Below are positions 7,881-16,538 of a stretch of 64,000 nucleotides of DNA, one piece after another; positions within the stretch are counted from its first letter, which is position 1; each line of letters begins with the position of its first letter. The position numbers were made by a program, and so were the translations under genes. A model generated the notes under the pieces. It ran no database searches and was not told where the DNA came from. It worked only from the letters and a program-made list of their open reading frames with translations. The stretch covers positions 1-64,000 of the forward strand of contig JAYNHH010000004.1 in NCBI GenBank assembly GCA_038107835.1, written 5' to 3'. The stretch comes from MED-G116 sp038107835 (GTDB taxonomy: Bacteria > Pseudomonadota > Alphaproteobacteria > Puniceispirillales > Puniceispirillaceae).

Positions 7881-8828
7881 TTAGAACAGCGCCAGAACGG
7901 CATCCAGGTCATCGGGGCTGTCAAAATTGACGATGGTCTTGTCGCTGAGCGTACGCTTGACCAGACCGGACAGCACCTTGCCAGTGCCAATCTCGACAAA
8001 ATCACTTGCACCTGCCGCATCAAGTGCCATCAACGACTCGCGCCAGCGCACCCGGCCTGTCACCTGGGTAATCAAATTGCCCTTGAGCGCGTCAGCCACT
8101 TGCTCAGCTGCTGCCGAGACATTACAGAACACCGGCAGAGCGGCATCAGCAAAGGCGACATCTGCAAGAGCGGTGGCCATCGCGTCCGCTGCCGGGGCCA
8201 TGAGATCACAATGAAAAGGGGCGCTGACAGGCAGTTTGATGACCTTGCGCAATCCCTTGTCGCGGGCAATTTCCATGGCCCTGTCGACAGCTTCCAAACT
8301 GCCGCTGATGACGATCTGGCCGGGCGCATTGTCATTGGCAAGCTGGACAACGCCTGCCTCGCCTGCTGCCGCCACAATCTCGTCGATCATGGCCTCCTCA
8401 GCCCCGAGAATTGCTGCCATTGCCCCCTCACCCACGGCAACAGCACTCTGCATGGCGTCGCCGCGCAGCCTGAGCAGCCGGGCGCCATCGGCGATTGATA
8501 TGCTGCCAGCCGCCGCGAGTGCCGCATATTCACCAAGCGAGTGGCCAGCGGTGAAATCGGCAAGCGTGGCAACCGTCCGTCCGGTCTTTGCACACAACAC
8601 AGCAAGTGCCGCCATCGAGGTGGCGAACAGGGCCGGCTGCGCATTGCGGGTCAGACGGATGGCATCATCTGGGCCATCGCGCATGATGGCAAAGAGATCC
8701 TCGCCAAGCGCCTCATTGACCTCATCAAAAACCTGCCGCGCCTCGCCATGGGCTGTCGCCAGCGCGCTGCCCATGCCAACGGCCTGCGATCCCTGACCGG
8801 GAAATTGAAAGACAATTTTTCTGCTCAC
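7881..8828 (-). CDS. fabD: malonyl-CoA-[acyl-carrier-protein] transacylase FabD
   Basis: This 315-residue enzyme moves malonyl groups from CoA to acyl carrier protein at the start of type II fatty-acid synthesis. The nucleophile motif GHSLGE (95-100, Ser97) and the catalytic His in PFHCDL (H206) are present, with the N-terminal FPGQGSQ signature at 9-15. The start is a GTG at 8828: translation from there begins MSRKIVFQFPGQGSQ, as in the family, and GGCGGAG lies 8 nt upstream. The next ORF upstream is rpsF on the opposite strand, so fabD has its own promoter region. Here fabD is not next to fabG or acpP, its usual partners. Confidence 0.95.
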   Translation of the reverse strand: MSRKIVFQFPGQGSQAVGMGSALATAHGEARQVFDEVNEALGEDLFAIMRDGPDDAIRLTRNAQPALFATSMAALAVLCAKTGRTVATLADFTAGHSLGEYAALAAAGSISIADGARLLRLRGDAMQSAVAVGEGAMAAILGAEEAMIDEIVAAAGEAGVVQLANDNAPGQIVISGSLEAVDRAMEIARDKGLRKVIKLPVSAPFHCDLMAPAADAMATALADVAFADAALPVFCNVSAAAEQVADALKGNLITQVTGRVRWRESLMALDAAGASDFVEIGTGKVLSGLVKRTLSDKTIVNFDSPDDLDAVLALF

Positions 8829-9009
8829 GCCAAAATCTCCGCCTGATCTGTGACCAAAGGACGGTGCAGCCATGCTGCGCATCCCACAGGCCCCGAGATC
8901 ATCATTGTTGTGTTAATGGTCAGTCCTATTCCATATCTGGCTGGCAAGATCAAGCTGTGTAGTCATTCAGCGCCCCTGAAAGCGGTGCAGCTTTTATCCC
9001 AGCAAGTGC

Positions 9010-9037
9010 TTGCATGGCCGCCAGTTTCGTGTATGGT
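9010..9037 (+). promoter_or_regulatory. candidate sigma-70-type promoter for rpsF-rpsR-rplI
   Basis: TTGCAT (9010-9015), a 16-nt spacer and TATGGT (9032-9037) precede rpsF by about 130 nt. The match is moderate. The 340-base region 8829-9168 between the divergent fabD and rpsF genes contains no credible gene; it holds this candidate and the structured leader below. Confidence 0.35.
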
Positions 9038-9107
9038 GCGGCCAGCTTTGGACGATGGCAAGGTGCCAGCACGTCCCTCGCGACCAAAATCTTTGTAGTA
9101 ATCCTTG

Positions 9108-9146
9108 CCGGGAAACCGGTTGGTCGGCGGCCGAAAGGCAACCGAC
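9108..9146 (+). promoter_or_regulatory. structured 5' leader of rpsF; candidate S6:S18 autoregulatory element
   Basis: Two stacked hairpins precede rpsF. The first is CCGG-GAAA-CCGG (9108-9119). The second is GTCGG...CCGAC (9123-9146) with a CG/AA internal loop and an inner GCC-GAAA-GGC stem-loop. Many bacteria regulate this operon with an rpsF leader RNA that binds the S6:S18 complex through a CCG-containing bulge mimicking 16S rRNA. Position and GC-rich folding fit, but I cannot confirm the consensus by eye. Confidence 0.35.
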
Positions 9147-9168
9147 AATGAGCCAGAAGGAGAAGTTC

Positions 9169-9609
9169 ATGCGCTTGTATGAAAGCGTGTTTATTGCACG
9201 TCAGGATATTTCTGCCACCCAGGTTGAATCCATGGCAGACGAATTTGCCGGGATCATCACATCCGCCGGCGGATCAATTCAAAAACGCGAATATTGGGGC
9301 CTGCGTTCCCTTGCCTACCGGATCAAAAAGAACCGGAAGGGGCATTACATCATGTTCAACATGGAAACAGATTCTGAAACGCTGAAAGAATATGAGCGTG
9401 TCATGGGGCTGAATGAAGATGTGCTGCGCTTCCTGAACATCCGTATCGAAGAGGTTGAGGAAGGCCCATCAATCATCATGCAGAACAAGAATGAGCGCCC
9501 GTCACGCGGTCCACGCGAGGGTGGCCGTGATGATGATCGCGCAGAAGCCAGCAAGGATGCCGCCGCACCAAAGAGTGACGACGGTGCCACCGAAAGCAGT
9601 GAGGGGTAA
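9169..9609 (+). CDS. rpsF: 30S ribosomal protein S6
   Basis: This 146-residue protein binds the platform of the 30S subunit as a heterodimer with S18. The core (MRLYESVFI..., KNRKGHYIMFN..., LRFLNIRIEE) is typical S6. The last ~40 residues form a charged disordered tail rich in Arg/Gly/Asp, as in other alphaproteobacteria. The ATG at 9169 was chosen because AGGAG lies 6 nt upstream and the family starts MRxYE; a start 21 bases earlier is in frame but has no ribosome-binding site. It is the first gene of rpsF-rpsR-rplI. Confidence 0.95.
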   Translation: MRLYESVFIARQDISATQVESMADEFAGIITSAGGSIQKREYWGLRSLAYRIKKNRKGHYIMFNMETDSETLKEYERVMGLNEDVLRFLNIRIEEVEEGPSIIMQNKNERPSRGPREGGRDDDRAEASKDAAAPKSDDGATESSEG

Positions 9610-9612
9610 GTC

Positions 9613-9867
9613 ATGACACAACTCGAAATCAAACGTGAAGCTGTCCGCAAGCCATTCAGCCGCCGCCGTAAATCCTGTCCGTTCTCCGGCCCGAATGCGC
9701 CGACAATCGACTACAAGGACACCAAGCTGCTGTCGCGCTACACATCCGAGCGAGGCAAGATCGTGCCTTCGCGCATTTCCGCAGTATCTGCGAAAAAGCA
9801 GCGTGAACTGGCAACAGCCATCAAGCGGTCACGCTTTCTGGCACTGATGCCTTACGTCACATCGTAA
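9613..9867 (+). CDS. rpsR: 30S ribosomal protein S18
   Basis: The 84-residue protein contains the S18 core: a basic RRRKSCPF segment, IDYKD, LLSRYTSERGKIVPSRI and AIKRSRFLALMPY. It partners S6 on the 30S platform. It starts 3 bases after the rpsF stop, so translation is probably coupled. Confidence 0.96.
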   Translation: MTQLEIKREAVRKPFSRRRKSCPFSGPNAPTIDYKDTKLLSRYTSERGKIVPSRISAVSAKKQRELATAIKRSRFLALMPYVTS

Positions 9868-9895
9868 GCAGCAGCCAGAAACAAGGAGACAAAAA

Positions 9896-10567
9896 ATGCA
9901 GATCATTTTGCTTGAACGCGTCGAAAAGCTGGGCCAGATGGGCGATCTCGTCAACGTAAAGCCGGGCTATGCACGCAACTATCTCTTGCCTCAGGGTAAG
10001 GCGCTCCGGGCCAACAAGGCCAATCTCGAGCGGTTTGAGTCCGAAAAGGCACAGCGCGAGGCCGACAATCTCAGCCGCCGTGGTGAGGCTGAGGCCGAAG
10101 CCACCAAGATGTCAGGTCTCGCTGTCAGCATGGTTCGGGCCGCATCAGAAATGGGCCAGCTGTTCGGTTCAGTCACGTCGCGTGACATCGCCGAGGGTGT
10201 CACCGAGGCGGGTTTCACCATCCAGCGTGGTCAGGTGATCATGGACAAGTCGATCAAGACGCTTGGCCTTCACGATATCCGCGTCAGCCTTCATCCTGAG
10301 GTGTCGATCACAGTTGTTGTCAATGTGGCTCGCTCACTTGACGAGGCCGAAACGCAGCTGAAGACTGGTGTTGCCGTGACCGGCGGCGTCCAGGATATTG
10401 ACGATGAGCCAGATGCCATTGCCGAGGCTGTTGCCGCTGTTGAGGAGGTCGAGGCAGCAGAGGCTGCGACGTCCGAAGACGATGTGGCAGAATCCACAGA
10501 TACCGGTGACGCCGCTGGCGAAGCCGGAGAAACAGCAGCGGATGACGCAGACGAAGCGACCGCCTGA
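9896..10567 (+). CDS. rplI: 50S ribosomal protein L9 with long acidic C-terminal tail
   Basis: This 223-residue L9 has the N-terminal rRNA-binding domain (signature GxxxxVKPGYARNYLLPQGKA at about 16-37), the connecting helix and the C-terminal domain, which together end near residue 155. The last ~65 residues are extremely acidic and Ala-rich (Glu/Asp/Ala only in long runs, no basic residues). The usual bacterial L9 is about 150 residues; alphaproteobacterial versions are often extended. The start has AAGGAG upstream. A strong intrinsic terminator follows the stop, ending the ribosomal operon. Confidence 0.95.
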   Translation: MQIILLERVEKLGQMGDLVNVKPGYARNYLLPQGKALRANKANLERFESEKAQREADNLSRRGEAEAEATKMSGLAVSMVRAASEMGQLFGSVTSRDIAEGVTEAGFTIQRGQVIMDKSIKTLGLHDIRVSLHPEVSITVVVNVARSLDEAETQLKTGVAVTGGVQDIDDEPDAIAEAVAAVEEVEAAEAATSEDDVAESTDTGDAAGEAGETAADDADEATA

Positions 10568-10595
10568 CTGCCATCGAACTCCAATTGAACGATCT

Positions 10596-10627
10596 ACAGC
10601 CGGGCCGATGCCCGGCTGTTTTTTTTT
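10596..10627 (+). terminator. intrinsic terminator of rpsF-rpsR-rplI
   Basis: A perfect 9-bp stem ACAGCCGGG / CCCGGCTGT with a 6-nt loop runs directly into nine T residues (10619-10627). It lies 29 nt after the rplI stop. Confidence 0.95.
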
Positions 10628-10703
10628 GAAAAGCACGACTTATCCCCATTCCCCATAACCTTCACATGGCGTACCGGCCGGAAAAATTGCTAAGGTCCCT
10701 CTC

Positions 10704-12200
10704 ATGGCTGAGGAACAGAGCAACATCGAGACCTTCCCGGGGACTGGCGCGGGGCAGCAGAGCCGCCGGGTGCCGCACAATCTGCCGGCCGAGCAGAATT
10801 TGCTGGGTGCCATCCTGCTGGACAACAGCACCATCGAGCGCATCGATGACCGGCTGCGGGCGGAACATTTCTATGACCCGCTGCATGGCCGGATCTTCAG
10901 TATCATGTCACGTCTCATTGAGCGCGGCCAGCTGGCGAATCCGGTGACGCTGAAATCCTTTTTCTCGGCCGAGGATGATTTCACCGATACCAATGCCGAG
11001 GAATATCTGGGAGAGCTTGCCGATGGCGTGATCAGCATCGCACAGGCCCCTGATTACGCCACCACCATCCATGAGGCGCATATCTGCAGGGAATTGATTT
11101 CGGTCGGCGATACCGTCATTCACGATGCCAGCCATCCCGATGTTGATGTGCCAGCCAGCACGCAGATCGAGGCTGCCGAGGCCGCCCTGTTCCGGCTTGC
11201 CGAAACCGATCAGTCGGGATCGGGTCTACGCGGTTTCGATACCATCATGGCCGCCTCAATCAATCAGGCCGACATCGCCCGCAAAAGTGACGGTCATCTG
11301 TCTGGAACCAGCACAGGCCTGACCGATCTGAACAATCTGCTTGGTGGGCTGCATCGCTCCGATCTGATCATCCTTGCCGGACGCCCGGCGATGGGCAAGA
11401 CGGCGCTGGCAACCAATATGGCCTTTCACACCGCAACCACGACCCGCACCGGTGAAATGGCAGCGCCTGTCGCCTTTTTCTCGCTGGAAATGGCAGCAGA
11501 ACAGCTGGGAACAAGAATTCTGAGTGAGCGCGCGCAGATTGATTCGGAACAGATTCGCCGCGGCAAGCTGGATGGTGAGGAGTTTGACCGGCTGATCACG
11601 GCCAGCAATGGCATCTCGACGGCTCCCTTTTTCATTGATGACACGCCCTCGCTCTCCGTTTCCCAGCTTGCCAGCCGCGCCCGACGGATGAAGCGCACAA
11701 CAGGCCTTGGCCTGATTGTTGTCGATTATCTGCAACTGCTGACCCCGCAGCTTGGCGTGCGCGCAGAAAACCGGGTTCAGGAAATCTCCAACATCAGCCG
11801 CACATTGAAAGCCATCGCCAAGGAGCTGGATGTTCCAGTGCTGGCCCTCTCGCAGCTTTCCCGCGCCGTCGAACAGCGCGAGGACAAACGGCCAAACCTG
11901 GCTGACCTGCGCGAGTCTGGCTCGATTGAGCAGGACGCCGATGTGGTGATGTTTGTGTATCGCGAGGAATATTATCTGAGCAAGCGCGAACCGGAACAGG
12001 ATCTGCGCGACACCATGGAAGACTACAATTCGAAACATGAGGCCTGGATCCAGAAAATGCAGGCCGCTGAGAACAAGGCCGAGGTTATTGTCGGCAAACA
12101 GCGGCACGGGCCAACAGGATCGGTGAACGTGCATTTTGAAAAGCGTTTCACCCATTTCAGTGATCTGAAGGAAAGCACACATCTACCAGAAGGGTTCTAG
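10704..12200 (+). CDS. dnaB: replicative DNA helicase DnaB
   Basis: This 498-residue hexameric helicase unwinds DNA at the replication fork. The N-terminal DnaG-interacting domain (about 25-130) starts with the family signature PHNLPAEQNLLGAILLD. The RecA-like C-domain has Walker A GRPAMGKT (226-233), FFSLEM, and Walker B LIVVDYLQLL. No intein interrupts the sequence. It sits between the rplI terminator and alr, the standard alphaproteobacterial order. Confidence 0.96.
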   Translation: MAEEQSNIETFPGTGAGQQSRRVPHNLPAEQNLLGAILLDNSTIERIDDRLRAEHFYDPLHGRIFSIMSRLIERGQLANPVTLKSFFSAEDDFTDTNAEEYLGELADGVISIAQAPDYATTIHEAHICRELISVGDTVIHDASHPDVDVPASTQIEAAEAALFRLAETDQSGSGLRGFDTIMAASINQADIARKSDGHLSGTSTGLTDLNNLLGGLHRSDLIILAGRPAMGKTALATNMAFHTATTTRTGEMAAPVAFFSLEMAAEQLGTRILSERAQIDSEQIRRGKLDGEEFDRLITASNGISTAPFFIDDTPSLSVSQLASRARRMKRTTGLGLIVVDYLQLLTPQLGVRAENRVQEISNISRTLKAIAKELDVPVLALSQLSRAVEQREDKRPNLADLRESGSIEQDADVVMFVYREEYYLSKREPEQDLRDTMEDYNSKHEAWIQKMQAAENKAEVIVGKQRHGPTGSVNVHFEKRFTHFSDLKESTHLPEGF

Positions 12201-12239
12201 CACCACCGTGACGTTGCCGGTGCAATCAGGATAGGGTGA

Positions 12240-13397
12240 ATGGTTTTGCAGCATATGTTTGGTTCGGCTGACAGCCTGATTACCATTGATCTTGACGCCA
12301 TTACCGCCAACTGGCGCTCTCTGGACAGCCTCTCTGCCCCCTCGACGGTGACCGCCGGTGTGGTCAAGGCTGACGCCTATGGTCTTGGCGCCGATGTCAT
12401 CGCGCCGCGCCTTGCCGCCGATGGGTGCCAGCTGTTCTTCGTGATGTCACTTGATGAGGGCATTCGGCTGCGCCAGAGCCTGCGCCTTGCTGGCTTTGAC
12501 GGTCTGCCCATTTTCTGTCTTTCCGGCTGTCATGCAGGACAAGAGAACGAATATCTCGCCAATGGATTGTCACCTGTGATCAATGACCTCGGCCAGGTTG
12601 CCCGGCTCGGCATGCTGGCCAAGCGCCATGACATCGCCATTCCGGCCGCGCTGCATATTGACACCGGCATGACACGGCTTGGCCTCACCCCGGATGAGAC
12701 TGATTGGCTTATCGAGCATATGCAGGATGGGGCCAACGCGCTTGAGGGGATTGAGCTGATCTATCTGATGAGCCATCTGAGCAGCGCCGAGGCGGAAAAT
12801 GCGGCCAGCAATGGCCAGCAGTTGGAAGCCTTCAGGGCCTTGCGTCCTTTTTTTGCAAAGGCAAGGGCCAGCCTTGCCAACAGCGGTGGCGTGCTGCTGG
12901 ACAAAAGTTTTCATTTCGATATGACGCGTCCCGGAATTGCACTCTATGGCGCACACCCGGCTGGCATCAGTGCCACTGCCGAACAGGCCACATTACTGCA
13001 GCCTGCGGTGAACTGGGACGCACGTATCCTGCAGCTGCGCCATGCCAGCAGCGGCGAGGCTGTTGGTTATGGCGGCACCCATATCCTGACGCGCGACTCG
13101 CTGATCGCGACAATCGGCGTTGGCTATGGCGATGGCTATCCGCGTTGTCTTGGTGGCATCGCCGTGGCACAGATCGACGGCCATACCGCTCCAATCATTG
13201 GCCGCATCTCGATGGACAGCATGGCCCTGGATGTCACCGACATTCCCGAGACCACGATCCGTTCCACCACTACTGCCAGACTCCTTGGCCCGCATTATGA
13301 CACCAGCGTGATGGCCCGGGATGCCGGGACCATCAGCTATGAGATCCTGACCGGTCTCGGGCAGCGCCCTGCCCGCCGCTATGTTGGTAACAGCTGA
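12240..13397 (+). CDS. alr: alanine racemase
   Basis: This 385-residue PLP enzyme interconverts L- and D-alanine for peptidoglycan. PLP-binding Lys43 lies in VVKADAYGLG and the second catalytic base is Y296 in GVGYGDGYPR. The C-terminal GRISMDSM motif is also present. The start at 12240 lies only 39 bases after dnaB; another in-frame ATG 15 bases later is possible. Being downstream of dnaB is conserved among alphaproteobacteria and fits a single housekeeping copy. Confidence 0.94.
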   Translation: MVLQHMFGSADSLITIDLDAITANWRSLDSLSAPSTVTAGVVKADAYGLGADVIAPRLAADGCQLFFVMSLDEGIRLRQSLRLAGFDGLPIFCLSGCHAGQENEYLANGLSPVINDLGQVARLGMLAKRHDIAIPAALHIDTGMTRLGLTPDETDWLIEHMQDGANALEGIELIYLMSHLSSAEAENAASNGQQLEAFRALRPFFAKARASLANSGGVLLDKSFHFDMTRPGIALYGAHPAGISATAEQATLLQPAVNWDARILQLRHASSGEAVGYGGTHILTRDSLIATIGVGYGDGYPRCLGGIAVAQIDGHTAPIIGRISMDSMALDVTDIPETTIRSTTTARLLGPHYDTSVMARDAGTISYEILTGLGQRPARRYVGNS

Positions 13398-13529
13398 GGC
13401 CCAACACGCAATTGTCTATAGCCAAAACCGGCAAATGGCGGCATAACTATAGCGGCCATGGGCGCTGGGCAACCCCGCTTTCTGGCGAAATGCGCCGGCT
13501 GGTCTGGTACCGTCAATCAAGAGGATATG

Positions 13530-14303
13530 ATGATCGGCTTTCTGCAGAACATTGGACGGGCGGCTCTTGGCTTTCTGGCAGCGTTCGGGCGGATCACATT
13601 GTTCACGGCAAATGCGGTGCGATGGACGCTTCTGCCACCCTATTACCTAAGACAGTTTTTCCGGCAGGTTCTTGATATTGGCTATTTCTCGCTGCCGGTC
13701 GTTGGCCTGACAACGCTGTTCTCAGGTATGGTGCTGGCACTTCAATCCTACACAGGTTTTGCCCGTTTTTCCGCCGAGGACACGGTTGCGACGGTGGTTG
13801 TGCTGTCAGTAACACGCGAATTGGGTCCGGTGCTGGCTGGTCTGATGGTTGCCGGCAGGATCGGCGCCTCGATGGCGGCGGAGATTGGCACCATGCGGGT
13901 GACGGACCAGATTGACGCGCTGGATACGCTGTCGACGCGGCCAATGCAATATCTGGTGGCACCGCGCATTCTGGCGGGAACGATCTGCCTGCCCTTTCTG
14001 GTCCTGGTCGGTGATCTGATCGGGGTTTTTGGGGGCTATATCGTTGGCGTCTACCGCCTTGGCTTTAACCCTTCAATCTACCTGTCGCGGACCCTTGAAT
14101 ATCTGGAATTTTCCGATGTTACGATGGGCCTGATCAAGGCTGCGGTGTTCGGCTTTCTGATCGCGCTGATGGGATGTTACCACGGCTATCACTCGGGACG
14201 TGGTGCGGAGGGAGTCGGCCGGGCCACGACCAATGCCGTTGTCTCGTCATCGATCCTGATCCTGATCTCCAACTATCTCGTAACAGCGCTTTTCTTCGGC
14301 TAA
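13530..14303 (+). CDS. mlaE: MlaE-family lipid ABC transporter permease
   Basis: This ~257-residue inner-membrane protein has five to six hydrophobic segments and the MlaE signature region (ELGPVLAGLMVAGRIGASMAAEIGTM). MlaE proteins are the permease of phospholipid/retrograde lipid transport systems with an MCE-domain protein. The start at 13530 has GAGG at proper spacing; ATG 13527 and farther upstream codons are alternatives. It is followed 21 bases later by its ATPase. No MCE protein (MlaD) gene is adjacent, so the third component must be encoded elsewhere. Confidence 0.92.
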   Translation: MIGFLQNIGRAALGFLAAFGRITLFTANAVRWTLLPPYYLRQFFRQVLDIGYFSLPVVGLTTLFSGMVLALQSYTGFARFSAEDTVATVVVLSVTRELGPVLAGLMVAGRIGASMAAEIGTMRVTDQIDALDTLSTRPMQYLVAPRILAGTICLPFLVLVGDLIGVFGGYIVGVYRLGFNPSIYLSRTLEYLEFSDVTMGLIKAAVFGFLIALMGCYHGYHSGRGAEGVGRATTNAVVSSSILILISNYLVTALFFG

Positions 14304-14324
14304 CGGCTTGGGCATTTTCTGATC

Positions 14325-15140
14325 ATGGCAAAAAAGACAGAGACAGGCAGCAACATGGCGGTGCCCAAGATCAAAATGCAGGGCGTCGTTAAATCCTTTG
14401 GCAGCAAACATGTGCTGAAGGGAATAGATCTCAGTGTCAATGCGGAGGAATCACTGGCTCTTATTGGCACATCGGGCTGTGGCAAATCGATCACGCTGAA
14501 ATGTCTGCTGGGACTGATTACCGCCGATGGTGGCTCGATCAAGGTTGATGGCACGGAGATTCTTGGAACCGACCGCAGAACATTGGAGGCGATGCGCCGC
14601 CGCTTTGGCATGACCTTTCAGTTTGGCGCCCTGTTCGATTCCCTGCCGATCTGGGAAAATGTCACCTTCCGCCTGCGCCACCAGCAGAAAATGAACCGCA
14701 CTGACGCCCGTGACCTCGCCGTTGACACAATCACCCAGCTTGGACTGTCTCCACAGGTCATTGACCAATATCCGGCTGAATTGTCGGGCGGCATGCAAAA
14801 GCGGGTTGCACTGGCACGGGCCATCGCCGACAAACCGGAAATCCTGCTCTTTGACGAGCCGACATCAGGGCTCGATCCAATCACTGGCGGGGTGATTGAC
14901 CGGTTGATCATCGACGCCGTCAAACGTCTGGGCGCAACAGCCATGACCATCAGCCACGACATGGCCTCGGTCCGCCGGATCGCCGACAAGGTGGCGATGA
15001 TCCACAATGGCGTGATCATCTGGTGTGGACCGGTGGCGGAGATGGATGAAACGGGTGTTCCCGAGGTTGACCAGTTCGTGCATGGCCGAGCCGAGGGTCC
15101 GCTGACCACTGCCGCCAAGGAAGAGGCACGGCGGGGATAA
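14325..15140 (+). CDS. mlaF: MlaF-family ABC transporter ATPase
   Basis: This 271-residue ATP-binding subunit has Walker A GTSGCGKS (48-55), ABC signature LSGGMQKR (153-160) and Walker B ILLFDEPTSGLDP (173-185). The GMQKR form of the signature is typical of MlaF/Ttg2A proteins. It energises lipid transport with the preceding permease. Its TAA stop overlaps the radA ATG (TAATG), so the two are translationally coupled although functionally unrelated. Confidence 0.93.
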   Translation: MAKKTETGSNMAVPKIKMQGVVKSFGSKHVLKGIDLSVNAEESLALIGTSGCGKSITLKCLLGLITADGGSIKVDGTEILGTDRRTLEAMRRRFGMTFQFGALFDSLPIWENVTFRLRHQQKMNRTDARDLAVDTITQLGLSPQVIDQYPAELSGGMQKRVALARAIADKPEILLFDEPTSGLDPITGGVIDRLIIDAVKRLGATAMTISHDMASVRRIADKVAMIHNGVIIWCGPVAEMDETGVPEVDQFVHGRAEGPLTTAAKEEARRG

Positions 15141-16510
15141 TGGCAAAAACCAGCGTCAGTTTTGTCTGTCAGGAATGCGGCGGCACGCATCGCAAATGGT
15201 CCGGCCGGTGCGATCATTGCGGGGCATGGAACACCATCGCCGAGGAACGTGAGGAGGCCGTCGCCGGTCCGGGCAAACGCGCCGCCGGGCGACGCATCGA
15301 CATGCAGCCGCTGGCAATGGATGCCAACACCAAACCCCTGCGGCGAATGGTCACCGGGATTGCCGAGTTTGACCGGGTTTCTGGCGGCGGTCTTGTCCCT
15401 GGCTCGGCAAGCCTGATCGGCGGCGATCCGGGAATTGGAAAGTCAACGCTGCTGTTGCAATTGGTATGTCAGTTAGCCAGGGCCGGTGTGCGTACCGCCT
15501 ATATCTCCGGTGAGGAATCCGCCGATCAGGTGCGGATGCGGGCCAGACGTCTCGGTCTTGGTGAAGCCGAAGTCGAGCTGGCGACAGCGACCAATGCCAG
15601 CGACATCGCTGCCTCGATGGGTGGCACCGATGGGCCAGCGGTGATTGTCATTGATTCAATTCAGACGATGTTCCTGCCGACGCTGGATTCGGCACCCGGA
15701 ACCGTCTCGCAGGTCCGGGCCAGCGCGCAGGAATTGATCAGAACGGCAAAGCAGCATAACGCGGCGCTGCTGATTGTGGGGCATGTGACCAAGGATGGGG
15801 CCATTGCCGGCCCACGCGTTCTTGAGCATATGGTTGACACCGTGCTGTATTTTGAAGGTGACAGATCGCATCATTTTCGCATCCTGCGGGGTGTGAAGAA
15901 CCGCTTTGGTGCAACGGACGAGATTGGCGTCTTCGAAATGGTTGAGGCCGGGCTTGCCGAGGTGCCAAACCCGTCCGAGCTGTTTCTGGCGGACCGGCGT
16001 GACGACGTTACCGGTGCAGTGGTCTTTGCCGGGATTGAGGGAAGTCGCCCTCTTCTCGTGGAAATCGAGGCGTTGGTTGCGCCCTCCTCGCTTGCCTCGC
16101 CACGGCGCAATGTCGTCGGCTGGGACAGCAGCAGGCTGGCCATGCTGACCGCCGTTCTGGAGGCACGCTGCGGTGTTCCGCTCTCGGGGCGTGATATTTT
16201 TCTCAATGTTGCCGGTGGCTTGAAAATTTCGGAAACGGCTGCCGATCTTGCCGTCGCCGCGGCGCTGATCTCATCGGTGACCGGCCGCGCCGCGCCAGCA
16301 CGAACGGTGTTCTTTGGCGAGGTGGCGCTGTCAGCCGAATTGCGACAGGTGGCGCAGGCTGAGGCACGACTCAAAGAAGCGGCAAAATTGGGCTTTGACA
16401 ACGCGGTTTTGCCGCGCCCCCGAAAGAAATTACTTGCACCAGAGGGACTTTCGCTGTCACAACCCGCGACATTGGCCGATTTGATTGATATGATGGGCGG
16501 CACATCATGA
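15140..16510 (+). CDS. radA: DNA repair protein RadA (Sms)
   Basis: This 456-residue branch-migration ATPase acts in homologous recombination. It has the N-terminal C4 zinc finger (C10, C13, C24, C27), Walker A GGDPGIGKST (94-103), the RadA-specific KNRFG motif (253-257) and a C-terminal Lon-protease-like domain (LEARCGVPLSGRDIFLNVAGG region). Length equals that of E. coli RadA (460). It sits between mlaF and cvpA on the same strand. Confidence 0.96.
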   Translation: MAKTSVSFVCQECGGTHRKWSGRCDHCGAWNTIAEEREEAVAGPGKRAAGRRIDMQPLAMDANTKPLRRMVTGIAEFDRVSGGGLVPGSASLIGGDPGIGKSTLLLQLVCQLARAGVRTAYISGEESADQVRMRARRLGLGEAEVELATATNASDIAASMGGTDGPAVIVIDSIQTMFLPTLDSAPGTVSQVRASAQELIRTAKQHNAALLIVGHVTKDGAIAGPRVLEHMVDTVLYFEGDRSHHFRILRGVKNRFGATDEIGVFEMVEAGLAEVPNPSELFLADRRDDVTGAVVFAGIEGSRPLLVEIEALVAPSSLASPRRNVVGWDSSRLAMLTAVLEARCGVPLSGRDIFLNVAGGLKISETAADLAVAAALISSVTGRAAPARTVFFGEVALSAELRQVAQAEARLKEAAKLGFDNAVLPRPRKKLLAPEGLSLSQPATLADLIDMMGGTS

Positions 16511-16538
16511 CCGCTATCACGAGCAAGAGTTTGCCCCG

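Noticed and set aside
11256..12182. 308-codon minus-strand open frame
   Set aside because: Lies entirely opposite dnaB, whose motifs are intact; no motif of its own.
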